Of a stretch of 6,529 nucleotides of DNA, positions 1 through 6,529 are shown piece by piece. A model generated the notes under the pieces. That model made no database searches, was not told where the DNA came from, and worked only from the letters and a program-made list of their open reading frames with translations. The translations under genes and the position numbers were made by a program. Every line of letters begins with the position of its first letter. The first letter of the stretch is position 1. The DNA comes from Lachnospiraceae bacterium (GTDB taxonomy: Bacteria > Bacillota > Clostridia > Lachnospirales > Lachnospiraceae). The stretch spans positions 1 to 6,529 of the forward strand of contig JAILNW010000260.1 of assembly GCA_024691145.1 (NCBI GenBank), written 5' to 3'.

Positions 1-3000
1 TAGTAATATCATTAATGCCCCTTGCATTTTTTTCAATAAAGAGAAGTTTTGTAAGTGCTAATTCAAATAAAAAATATAAGGAAGATTTATCTGCCGAGTA
101 TAAAGCAGCAAGGGTGTTAATTACAGTATCAGCTGTTATAATCAGAATTGTATGTGGATTTAAATATGATGTGCATACGGATTTAAGCTGCTTTAAATAT
201 TGGGCAAATCATATGTATGAGGTTGGACCGTTAAAATTCTATGATACAGCTTCTTTTGCAGATTATCCACCTGGATATATGTATATTTTATGGATTGTTG
301 CCTTTTTTGAAAAAATATTTGGAATTGACTCGGGTTCATCCATGGGAACTTTATTTATAAAGTCCCCTGCTATTATTTTTGATATAGCAACTGCTTATAT
401 TATTTATGCTATTGCAAAGAAACATCTTAATGAACATTCAGCATTGGTTTGTTTTATAATGTATATATTTAATCCTGTTGTTATTCTTAATTCAGCAGTA
501 TGGGGACAGGTTGACTCTGTATTTGGATTAGGAATCTTTCTTATGTGTTATTTTATTTACATTGGAAAGGTCAATTATTCGTATTTCTGCTTTTTTGCAG
601 CACTTCTTATAAAACCTCAGGCTCTTATGTTTGCTCCAGTATTACTTGGAGGCATGGGAGAGCAGGTTATTATTGATAATTCTGATGAGAATAAAAAACT
701 AAAGTTTAAGTTTGACAAATCAGCACTATTCGAACAGGGAGCGTGGCTTCTTGGCGCTATAGCTGCATTTATACTCATTATTTCGCCTTTTAATCTGTTA
801 ACTGTATTTGAAAAATACAAGTCAACTATGGGTTCATATGAGTATGCGTCAGTTAATGCGTATAATCTCTGGTGTATGTTTGGTCTTGACTGGATTGGAC
901 AAGATCATATTATGCTTGGTATGAAATATCAGACCATAGGTACAATTTTTATAGCAATTATATGTATAACAGTGCTCATTATATGGCTTAAGAATACAAG
1001 AGACAAGTCAAGATACTTTATGATAGGTATTTATCTTTGTGTTGGTGTCTTTACTTTATCAGTAAGAATGCATGAAAGATATATATATCCTGCATTAATT
1101 CTTATGCTGTTACTATTTATTGTTGATAAAAAGCCAAAGCTGCTTTGGTTTTATGGTGCATTTTCAATAGCACATTTTTATAATGCTGCTCATGTGCTTT
1201 TCTATTATGATCCTAGCAACTTTGACAGAAGAAATATCGTTATAATACTTGTAAGTCTTTTGCATGTAATATTGTTCAGTGTTCTTGCAATATTTACATT
1301 TAAGGCATATCTTAAGGCTGATGGAAAAGACAGTTACAAGAGAATCGAGGATTATGCAGATATGAGTAAAAATGTAACTAAAAAAAGCAAAAAGACAAAG
1401 AAGAAAAAAGAAACAATTTTTGAACGTATATTACATACGGAGACAATTGAGAATACAAAGGCATTTATTCACTTAACAAAAACAGACTGGATTATAATGG
1501 GTGTACTTACTGTTATATATGCATGTATTGCTTTCTATAATCTTGGAGATATGGACGCACCACAGAGTTTCTGGGAAACTCAGGATTATTATACAGACAT
1601 AGATATACAGCTTCCTAAGGATACAAAACTGAAAGAAGTTAAGTATTATCTTGGTAATTATGAGGAAAGAAAGTATAGTGTTTATGTTACAGATAAGGAA
1701 GATGGATATTCTGCTGTTGAGGGGGGATATGTGGATCCTGAATCAAGAGAGATGAATTCTGTGTTCTGCTGGTCATCATGGACATTTGATGGAAGTCCTG
1801 TAAGTTTTATGAGAATTAAATCTAACTCAAATTGCTGCGTTATAGGTGAACTTGTTTTAATTGATACAGATGGTAACAAGATAGTGCCTGAAAATGTAAA
1901 TGATGAAAAACTTAAGGGATTGTTTGATGAACAGGAAAAACTTCCAGAAAAGTTTTCATATAGAAACAGTACGTACTTTGATGAGATTTATCATGCCAGA
2001 ACTGCATATGAATACAATAATCATTTATATAGTTATGAAAATACTCATCCACCACTAGGTAAGGTTCTTATTTCATGGGGTATGAAGATTTTTGGTGTTT
2101 GTCCATTTGGATGGAGATTTGCAGGTACATTTTTAGGTGTTCTTATGGTACCTCTTATGTATTTATTTATTAAGCAGATGATTGAAAAAACATCAATTAC
2201 AACTATAGGATGTATTTTGTTTACATTTGATTTTATGCATTTCTCTCAGTCAAGAATTGCTACAATTGATGTATTTGTAACGTTCTTCATAATACTTATG
2301 TATTATTTTATGTATCTGTATACTAAGAAGTCATTTTATGACAGCAAGCTTTCATCAACATTTATACCACTAGGTATCTGTGCTGCTATGATGGGATTAG
2401 CATGTGCTGCAAAATGGACAGGTGTTTATGCTGCATTGGGACTTGCTGTAATATTCTTCTATACAATATTTAAGAGATACAGGGAGTACAGATTTGCTAA
2501 ACAGGATATTAAAGGAAGTACTAATTCCATTTTGCATAAACATGTTGTAGAAGTGTATAAAAAGTATACATGGGCAACACTTGGTTTTTGCGTGGCAACA
2601 TTTATATTTATGGCTGGAACAATATATACTTTGTCTTATATTCCATTTGTAAGTGGCAATATTCAGCCTAACACAGAAAAATATGCTATAGGACGACTTG
2701 TTGATAAGGTTGTTACTGGTGAAGATGCACCTGTAGAATTACATAGCTTATTTGGAAGAATGCTTGCTAACCAGTATACAATGTTTTCATATCATAGTGA
2801 GGTAAAATTCGAACATGCCTATGCTTCAAGATGGTACGAATGGCCACTTATTATTAAACCTATATGGTATTATTCGGGCGTCCTTGATGGAGACATGAGA
2901 GAAGGTATAAGTGCCTTTGGTAATCCATTAGTATGGTGGGCAGGAATAGCGGCATTTATATACATGTTGAAACTTTGGATTAAGAAGAAAGACCAGCTTG

Positions 3001-3362
3001 CCATGTTTATTACAATTGGTTATTTTGCGGGCATGATACCTTGGGTTCCTATTGCAAGATTAACTTTTATATATCATTATTTCCCAAGTGTACCATTTGT
3101 AGTGCTTATGGTTATATATGCTATATATAGGATTGTGGAGGAACATCCTGAATGTGAATTCTATAAGATAGATTTAAATGGTGAGAAACCTGCATTGGTT
3201 AAAACAAAGGTTAAGACTATTTACCTTATGTATGCTTATGCTGCATTAGTAATTATATTATTTATTATGTTTTATCCAGTACTTTCAGGTGCTCCTGTTG
3301 ACAAGGATTATGTATCAAACTGGTTAAGATGGTTCGATTCTTGGCAGTTAATTAGTTATTAA
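1..3362 (+). CDS. Two-module GT-C membrane glycosyltransferase: Gpi18-like half fused to a protein O-mannosyltransferase (PMT/GT39) half, 5'-partial
   Basis: Integral membrane enzyme expected to move mannose or another sugar from a polyprenyl-phosphate donor to an acceptor on the outer face of the membrane. Residues are numbered from the ATG at 15. The N-terminal half (about 30-430, some 11-12 hydrophobic segments) has a post-TM1 loop with D52 and D56, then YPPGY (84-88), WGQVD (163-167), KPQ (200-202), NAYNLW (281-286) and MHERYIYPA (352-360), as in Gpi18-like mannosyltransferases (COG5542). A lysine-rich linker (about 456-466) follows. The second half has a TM at about 491-508, a beta-rich insert (about 512-645), then PMT hallmarks: YFDEIYHAR (654-662, D656/E657), HPPLGK (678-683), SRIATIDVF (746-754), KWTG (800-803) and a C-terminal four-TM PMT region from about 920. 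There is no room for a MIR domain. The frame is open to base 1 and no Shine-Dalgarno precedes the ATG at 15, so the true start is probably upstream. Acceptor and exact sugar are unknown. Confidence 0.88.
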   Translation, partial: VISLMPLAFFSIKRSFVSANSNKKYKEDLSAEYKAARVLITVSAVIIRIVCGFKYDVHTDLSCFKYWANHMYEVGPLKFYDTASFADYPPGYMYILWIVAFFEKIFGIDSGSSMGTLFIKSPAIIFDIATAYIIYAIAKKHLNEHSALVCFIMYIFNPVVILNSAVWGQVDSVFGLGIFLMCYFIYIGKVNYSYFCFFAALLIKPQALMFAPVLLGGMGEQVIIDNSDENKKLKFKFDKSALFEQGAWLLGAIAAFILIISPFNLLTVFEKYKSTMGSYEYASVNAYNLWCMFGLDWIGQDHIMLGMKYQTIGTIFIAIICITVLIIWLKNTRDKSRYFMIGIYLCVGVFTLSVRMHERYIYPALILMLLLFIVDKKPKLLWFYGAFSIAHFYNAAHVLFYYDPSNFDRRNIVIILVSLLHVILFSVLAIFTFKAYLKADGKDSYKRIEDYADMSKNVTKKSKKTKKKKETIFERILHTETIENTKAFIHLTKTDWIIMGVLTVIYACIAFYNLGDMDAPQSFWETQDYYTDIDIQLPKDTKLKEVKYYLGNYEERKYSVYVTDKEDGYSAVEGGYVDPESREMNSVFCWSSWTFDGSPVSFMRIKSNSNCCVIGELVLIDTDGNKIVPENVNDEKLKGLFDEQEKLPEKFSYRNSTYFDEIYHARTAYEYNNHLYSYENTHPPLGKVLISWGMKIFGVCPFGWRFAGTFLGVLMVPLMYLFIKQMIEKTSITTIGCILFTFDFMHFSQSRIATIDVFVTFFIILMYYFMYLYTKKSFYDSKLSSTFIPLGICAAMMGLACAAKWTGVYAALGLAVIFFYTIFKRYREYRFAKQDIKGSTNSILHKHVVEVYKKYTWATLGFCVATFIFMAGTIYTLSYIPFVSGNIQPNTEKYAIGRLVDKVVTGEDAPVELHSLFGRMLANQYTMFSYHSEVKFEHAYASRWYEWPLIIKPIWYYSGVLDGDMREGISAFGNPLVWWAGIAAFIYMLKLWIKKKDQLAMFITIGYFAGMIPWVPIARLTFIYHYFPSVPFVVLMVIYAIYRIVEEHPECEFYKIDLNGEKPALVKTKVKTIYLMYAYAALVIILFIMFYPVLSGAPVDKDYVSNWLRWFDSWQLISY

Positions 3363-3374
3363 TCGGAGGTTATT

Positions 3375-4895
3375 ATGAAGATCGGACTTAGATCATTAAT
3401 GAAAAAACTTGATAATGGTGAAGAGACAGAGACATATCTGCCATTATATGCTAATATATTGTCCACTAATTCATATTGTTACGCCCTTAGTCATATGCTG
3501 TTTGATTATTATACATTAGCAGAGATGATTAAGGAAAATAATATAGATTTTAATGATGATAAGGATATGCTTGGGTCATTAAAAACTGTTATTAGTATAA
3601 TAAAAGAGGGGATACTTGATTCATTTGATGGTGAAAAAAGAGAAAAGTGCCTTGTTGCAATCGAGGATTTACGTAACAATAATATAAGACGTAATGAAGT
3701 TTTACAGGGTTTATATGAGAAAAGCAAGATTTACAATAACATATGTTCAAAGCTTTACTTTAAGTTTAATGAGTCTGATGAAGATTTTAAGGATTTAAAG
3801 TCTGTCAGTGATGACAGCATTGTAAGTGAGATAACTTCATATATGCTTCAGACTGATGATTCTGTTGTTATCAGCCAGAGAATAGCAAAGTTACTTGAAG
3901 TTCTGCCTGTAAGAATGTCAAAGTCAAAGTTTTATGATGTTGTTGGTAATCATCTGACTTTATACAAGAAGGGTGACCTTGCAGCTTTTGAATCATTTTT
4001 ATATGCTTTTAGAACATATGCAAATCTTGATACAGCAAAGAGTGATTCAAAGTATTTTAAAGAACTTCAGTGTGTATTTGATAAATTATCAGAGACTGAT
4101 TATGTTAATATAGGTGATGAAGAGTACAAGGAAACGAGGGACAAGGTTCTTGCTGCTAAAGATAAGGTTATGAATCTTGAAAATTTCTACCAGGCTTTAC
4201 AGCCAATAATTAACATGGCATATTCCATTATACTTTGCAGACCTTATGCAATGGAGATGGAGGATTTTGATATAAATCTTTGTACAGAGTGTATAAAGGA
4301 TATAACTGACATTATTCTTGAATTTATCAAGAGAATAGAAGATAATAATAATGACTTTTCTGATAAGGATTTGTCTGTAATGTTTAATAAGTTCGACAAG
4401 CTTCTCGGAGTTCAGGAAACTTATTATGAGAATTATTATGCACTTATGGCTTCACTTGATAAGATTATTGCTGTTAACATTGATACAATTGAATCATCTA
4501 TGATGGTTCACCAGTACGAGTGTCTTATTAAGGTTGAGAGATTATTATCATCTAGTTCATATGTTTTACTAGAGGATGATGAGAATACTACAATTATGGT
4601 AGATAATGATATATTGAATGACAGAAGAGGACGCATCATATCTGAACTTTCTGATATGTTTGGCAGCTGTGATTCTGTTGTAAGAAGAGCAATTATGGCA
4701 AATGTTTTATGTAAGATACCAACATTCTTTGCCACAACAAAGGAATGGGTTGATTATGTAAGAACTTCCTTTGAGTCATGTAAGAATGAATATGAGAGAG
4801 CTTCTGCTATAGCAGATGTCAGAAGTGTAATTAATAGTGATGAGGATTTTGAAAAGCTTGATAAAGGGGATATTCTCAATGATAAGATGGAGTGA
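3375..4895 (+). CDS. Unassigned 506-residue soluble helical protein
   Basis: I do not recognise this family. The protein starts at an ATG placed 5 bases after GGAGG (3365-3369), 12 bp after the glycosyltransferase stop, so it is very likely co-transcribed with it. There is no signal peptide and no membrane-length hydrophobic segment, which suggests a cytoplasmic location. The sequence is rich in D, E, K, S and N and reads as a long succession of amphipathic helices, for example about 45-115, 160-215, 255-290, 300-320 and 415-480. There is no visible nucleotide-binding, metal-binding or catalytic motif. The helical make-up would suit a repeat-type scaffold or an accessory factor for the enzyme encoded upstream, but that is inference. 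Codon use matches the neighbours and the frame is intact over 506 codons. Its last 17 bases overlap the next gene, which suggests translational coupling. Confidence 0.9.
   Translation: MKIGLRSLMKKLDNGEETETYLPLYANILSTNSYCYALSHMLFDYYTLAEMIKENNIDFNDDKDMLGSLKTVISIIKEGILDSFDGEKREKCLVAIEDLRNNNIRRNEVLQGLYEKSKIYNNICSKLYFKFNESDEDFKDLKSVSDDSIVSEITSYMLQTDDSVVISQRIAKLLEVLPVRMSKSKFYDVVGNHLTLYKKGDLAAFESFLYAFRTYANLDTAKSDSKYFKELQCVFDKLSETDYVNIGDEEYKETRDKVLAAKDKVMNLENFYQALQPIINMAYSIILCRPYAMEMEDFDINLCTECIKDITDIILEFIKRIEDNNNDFSDKDLSVMFNKFDKLLGVQETYYENYYALMASLDKIIAVNIDTIESSMMVHQYECLIKVERLLSSSSYVLLEDDENTTIMVDNDILNDRRGRIISELSDMFGSCDSVVRRAIMANVLCKIPTFFATTKEWVDYVRTSFESCKNEYERASAIADVRSVINSDEDFEKLDKGDILNDKME
4863..4869 (+). 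promoter_or_regulatory. Ribosome binding site setting the start of the 104-residue gene
   Basis: AAAGGGG lies inside the 3' end of the upstream gene, 9 bases before the ATG at 4879. It favours that ATG over the earlier in-frame ATG at 4837, which has no comparable site close upstream. The site is read while ribosomes finish the upstream gene, fitting coupled translation. Confidence 0.6.
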
Positions 4896-5193
4896 GCATT
4901 TGTACATTGACGAGGACATAGAGGATGAAATTAAGACAGTAAAAAGAAAAATTGAAAAGGGAAAGTTTCAGTTTAATGTTTATTGTATTATGATTTCATC
5001 AAATAGCAGCAACATGCTTGATATTGTCAATTCAAATGAACTTAGATTCGACTTTTACAAAAACAGGGAGAATGTTATCCTTGGGATTGCAAAGGGAAAG
5101 AGTAATGCAGTATTGATTGTTAAGAATATGATTATGGATTATTTTAATGCATTTGGTACATACAATATTCGCAGTCAATATGCAGATGTGTAG
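4879..5193 (+). CDS. Small conserved-type hypothetical protein, 104 residues
   Basis: The reading frame is open from 4837, but the best start is the ATG at 4879. It is preceded by AAAGGGG at good spacing and gives an N-terminus MIRWSEHLYIDE. The 14 extra residues of the longer version would come wholly from sequence coding for the upstream gene in another frame. The product reads as an acidic/basic N-terminal helix (about 10-28), a hydrophobic strand-like segment FNVYCIMIS (32-40), a central DFYKNRENVILGIAKGK stretch (about 58-74), and a C-terminal helix (about 75-90). This looks like a compact alpha/beta cytoplasmic protein. The general pattern (WSExLY start, short hydrophobic strand, LGIAKG, helix) resembles small uncharacterised proteins I recall from Lachnospiraceae; that is recollection, not a search result. 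It overlaps the upstream gene by 17 bp and ends 16 bp before the DUF2953 gene. Function unknown. Confidence 0.8.
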   Translation: MIRWSEHLYIDEDIEDEIKTVKRKIEKGKFQFNVYCIMISSNSSNMLDIVNSNELRFDFYKNRENVILGIAKGKSNAVLIVKNMIMDYFNAFGTYNIRSQYADV

Positions 5194-5200
5194 GTGGTGA
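5192..5200 (+). promoter_or_regulatory. Ribosome binding site for a TTG start
   Basis: AGGTGGTGA differs at one position from the extended consensus AGGAGGTGA. It begins inside the upstream stop codon and ends 9 bases before the TTG at 5210. An in-frame TAA at 5204-5206 excludes any earlier start, and no ATG or GTG lies nearby in frame, so the site supports TTG as the initiator. Confidence 0.65.
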
Positions 5201-5209
5201 CTTTAATAT

Positions 5210-6199
5210 TTGGAAACGCTTTTAACAGTTTTAGTTACAGCACTGTCAGTAATATTAAAGATACTTTTGATTTTATTAATTATAATAGGCGTAATCATTT
5301 TACTGCTGTTTATTTTGCTTATTTCTCCTTTTAGATATAAGATTAAGTTTGAAAAAAATGATGAGCTTATGGATGATTATCATGGAAGTGCTGTTGTAAG
5401 TTATCTTGCATTCATTGTATGGGCTAAAGTAACTGTAATTAATTCGGCAGTTGATTATAAGATTAAACTCTTTGGAATTCCTGTACAGGGGTTAGTTAAG
5501 AGGTTAATGAATAAGTCTGATAAAAATGATAAGGATGATGAAGATGATTATTATGATGATTCAGATAGTGACAGTACAAGTAATATAACTGGAAGTGCAA
5601 ATGATACTAATGCTGATAATGCAGATAGTGATGATATAGCTGAAGCATTACAGCAGGATATAAAGGCTTGTCAGGATAGTTCTGATAATAAAAAAGATAA
5701 AAAGAAAAAGAGCAAAGAAAAGAAGAGTAAAAAAGATGGTAAGGGAATCTTTCAGACAATAAAAGAGATTTTTTCTAGTATTAAGAGACTTTTTAAACGT
5801 CTAAAGGATGATACAGAAAACGTGATTGAGAAAATCAGAAGAATTAAGGGCGAGTTTAAGAGGGATGTTAATAAGCGAGGTTTTAAGTATATTAAAAAAG
5901 TTATTGGTAAAACTTTAAAAAAATTAAAACCAAGGAAGTTTAATTGTGATATCGTGTATGGATTTGATGATCCTGCTTTAACTGGCGAGGTATTAGGAGG
6001 TTTTGCGATTGCAGGTTCTATACATAAGGACAGGATTAAAGTAAGACCTGATTTTACAAGGAAAGTCTTTGAGGCAGATGTATTTATTAAAGGAAAGATA
6101 AGGCTTATGACGTTAGTTATAGCTGCCATTAAACTTGTGACAAATAAGGATGTCAAAAGTTTATACGGTAATTTCAAAAAATTAAAGGAGGAACTATAG
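5210..6199 (+). CDS. DUF2953 membrane protein (YtfI-like, sporulation-associated)
   Basis: 329 residues. The start is TTG; the encoded protein begins (M)ETLLTVLV. Residues about 3-40 are almost wholly hydrophobic, one long or two short membrane segments. They are followed by a beta-type region (about 41-92) with the GS..VSYLAFIVWAKV and KLFGIPV pattern typical of the family. A strongly charged linker comes next: Asp/Ser/Asn-rich at about 101-142, lysine-rich at about 161-178, then basic amphipathic helices (about 180-240). The C-terminal block carries the family signature: YGFDDPALTGEVLGG (250-264), VRPDF (278-282) and FEADVFIKGKIR (287-298). DUF2953 proteins are membrane proteins of unknown biochemical role. 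In Bacillus subtilis the homologue YtfI is encoded beside ytfJ (gerW), and the same pairing occurs here with only 3 bp between the genes. A link to spores is therefore inferred from family and neighbour, not from any catalytic motif. Confidence 0.85.
   Translation: METLLTVLVTALSVILKILLILLIIIGVIILLLFILLISPFRYKIKFEKNDELMDDYHGSAVVSYLAFIVWAKVTVINSAVDYKIKLFGIPVQGLVKRLMNKSDKNDKDDEDDYYDDSDSDSTSNITGSANDTNADNADSDDIAEALQQDIKACQDSSDNKKDKKKKSKEKKSKKDGKGIFQTIKEIFSSIKRLFKRLKDDTENVIEKIRRIKGEFKRDVNKRGFKYIKKVIGKTLKKLKPRKFNCDIVYGFDDPALTGEVLGGFAIAGSIHKDRIKVRPDFTRKVFEADVFIKGKIRLMTLVIAAIKLVTNKDVKSLYGNFKKLKEEL
6186..6191 (+). promoter_or_regulatory. Ribosome binding site of the GerW-like gene
   Basis: AGGAGG lies in the last codons of the DUF2953 gene, 11 bases before the ATG at 6203. 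This is slightly long spacing but the only strong site nearby. It ties translation of the spore protein to that of its upstream neighbour. Confidence 0.6.
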
Positions 6200-6202
6200 G
6201 AA

Positions 6203-6493
6203 ATGTCTGAGAATAATAAAAAGAACAATGATAATAACTTTGCTGATACTGTTGGAGCTTTATTTAAGGGAATGGATAGTTTTATTACAACTAAAACTAT
6301 CGTTGGTGAGCCTATAAAAATTGATAGTGAAACAACAATTATACCTCTTGCAGATGTAAGTTTTGGTTTAGGAGCAGGTGCCTATGCAGATAACGAAAAC
6401 AGCAAGAACAATGGTGGCGGCGGAATGGGCGGAAAGATTAATCCAAGCTCAGTTCTGCTAATAAAAAATGGTGAAGCTAAGGTAATCAGCTAA
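6203..6493 (+). CDS. gerW: GerW/YtfJ-family spore protein, unusually short C-terminus
   Basis: 96 residues. After a polar Asn/Lys-rich N-terminus and an amphipathic helix (about 13-29), the family core is clear: TIVGEPI (32-38), TTIIPLADVSFGLGAGA (44-60), a Gly-rich segment GGGGMGGKINP (71-81) and the strand SSVLLI (82-87). GerW (YtfJ) is a spore protein of B. subtilis made in the forespore and needed for normal nutrient germination; its biochemical activity is not established. The upstream neighbour 3 bp away is the DUF2953 partner usually found with it. Oddity: B. subtilis YtfJ is roughly 150 residues, and the homologues I recall continue beyond this strand with a C-terminal helical tail, whereas this one stops at EAKVIS. 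None of the three forward frames after the stop resembles such a tail. This may be a naturally short variant, a truncation, or an assembly junction near the end of the sequence. Confidence 0.85.
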   Translation: MSENNKKNNDNNFADTVGALFKGMDSFITTKTIVGEPIKIDSETTIIPLADVSFGLGAGAYADNENSKNNGGGGMGGKINPSSVLLIKNGEAKVIS

Positions 6494-6529
6494 CTCTCCA
6501 TCGTCCTTTTTATCCTTCTTAAACTTATT
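6458..6529 (-). CDS. Possible 3' end of a convergent gene (partial, tentative)
   Basis: On the minus strand one frame is open from the window edge (6529) to a TAG at 6460-6458, giving 23 codons: NKFKKDKKDDGE followed by LADYLSFTIFY. The 36 bases beyond the GerW stop are pyrimidine-rich on the + strand, opposite to every gene in the window and typical of minus-strand coding in a low-GC genome. If real, the gene runs leftwards into the window and overlaps the 3' end of the GerW-like gene tail-to-tail by 36 bp. The other two minus frames hit stops within this stretch. Too short to assign to a family; chance or a junction artefact is quite possible. Confidence 0.25.
   Translation of the reverse strand, partial: NKFKKDKKDDGELADYLSFTIFY

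Noticed and set aside
617..820. Minus-strand open frame inside the glycosyltransferase gene
   Set aside because: It is antisense to conserved motif-bearing coding sequence (KPQ region) and has no ribosome site or family features. The same holds for the minus-strand frames at 1682-1879, 3509-3727 and 4508-4735.
5148..5182. Possible forespore sigma promoter before the DUF2953 gene (TGCATT with CAATATG)
   Set aside because: The spacer is about 22 bases and the -10-like element is a poor match to sigma-F or sigma-G consensus. Not supportable by eye.
5511..5550. Resemblance between the DUF2953 linker (NKSDKNDKDDED) and the minus-strand tail peptide (NKFKKDKKDDGE) as an inverted duplication
   Set aside because: Both are low-complexity Lys/Asp sequence in an AT-rich genome and the base identity is patchy, so chance is enough to explain it.
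5752..6228. Minus-strand open frame of 158 codons across the DUF2953 and GerW-like genes
   Set aside because: It lies opposite two genes with clear family signatures, and its Leu/Ser/Phe/Ile-rich translation is what the complement of lysine-rich coding gives. A shadow frame.
6475..6493. Repeated AGCTAA near the GerW stop as part of a terminator hairpin
   Set aside because: The two copies are direct repeats; only a 4 bp AGCT pairing is possible and no T-run follows a stable stem. No rho-independent terminator is visible in the window.

Overview
The window is about one-third G+C. Every convincing gene is on the + strand, with purine-rich coding, strong Shine-Dalgarno sites and almost no intergenic space. 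Together with a GerW (YtfJ)-family spore protein next to a DUF2953 (YtfI-like) membrane protein, this points to a low-GC, spore-lineage Firmicute. Lachnospiraceae or a close clostridial relative is the best guess; that is inference from protein style, as no rRNA or other marker is present.

Layout. (1) Positions 1-3362: a very large multi-spanning membrane glycosyltransferase, probably missing its 5' end. It has two GT-C-type modules in one chain: a Gpi18-like mannosyltransferase half, then a lysine-rich linker, then a protein O-mannosyltransferase (PMT, GT39) half with a beta-rich domain inserted in its first outside loop. (2) 3375-4895: a 506-residue soluble, mostly helical protein that I cannot assign. 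(3) 4879-5193: a 104-residue small conserved-type protein overlapping gene 2 by 17 bp. (4) 5210-6199: a DUF2953 membrane protein starting at TTG, with a long charged linker. (5) 6203-6493: a short GerW/YtfJ-family protein. The last 36 bases hold no + strand gene. On the minus strand they are purine-rich and open, and may be the 3' end of a convergent gene.

The junctions are 12 bp, a 17 bp overlap, 16 bp and 3 bp, so the five genes look like one transcription unit whose promoter lies upstream of the window. No internal promoter, terminator, tRNA, mobile element, CRISPR array or gene-free stretch over 300 bases was seen. The DUF2953-GerW pair is a known association in spore formers (ytfI-ytfJ in Bacillus subtilis), where GerW affects germination. 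The other three genes have no established link to that pair. The possible connection between lipid-linked mannosyl transfer at the membrane and the spore/germination module is a hypothesis from gene order only.

No clearly new system is present. The points most worth a second look are the double GT-C fusion with its inserted domain, the unassigned 506-residue protein, and the abrupt short end of the GerW-like protein beside a possible convergent ORF.
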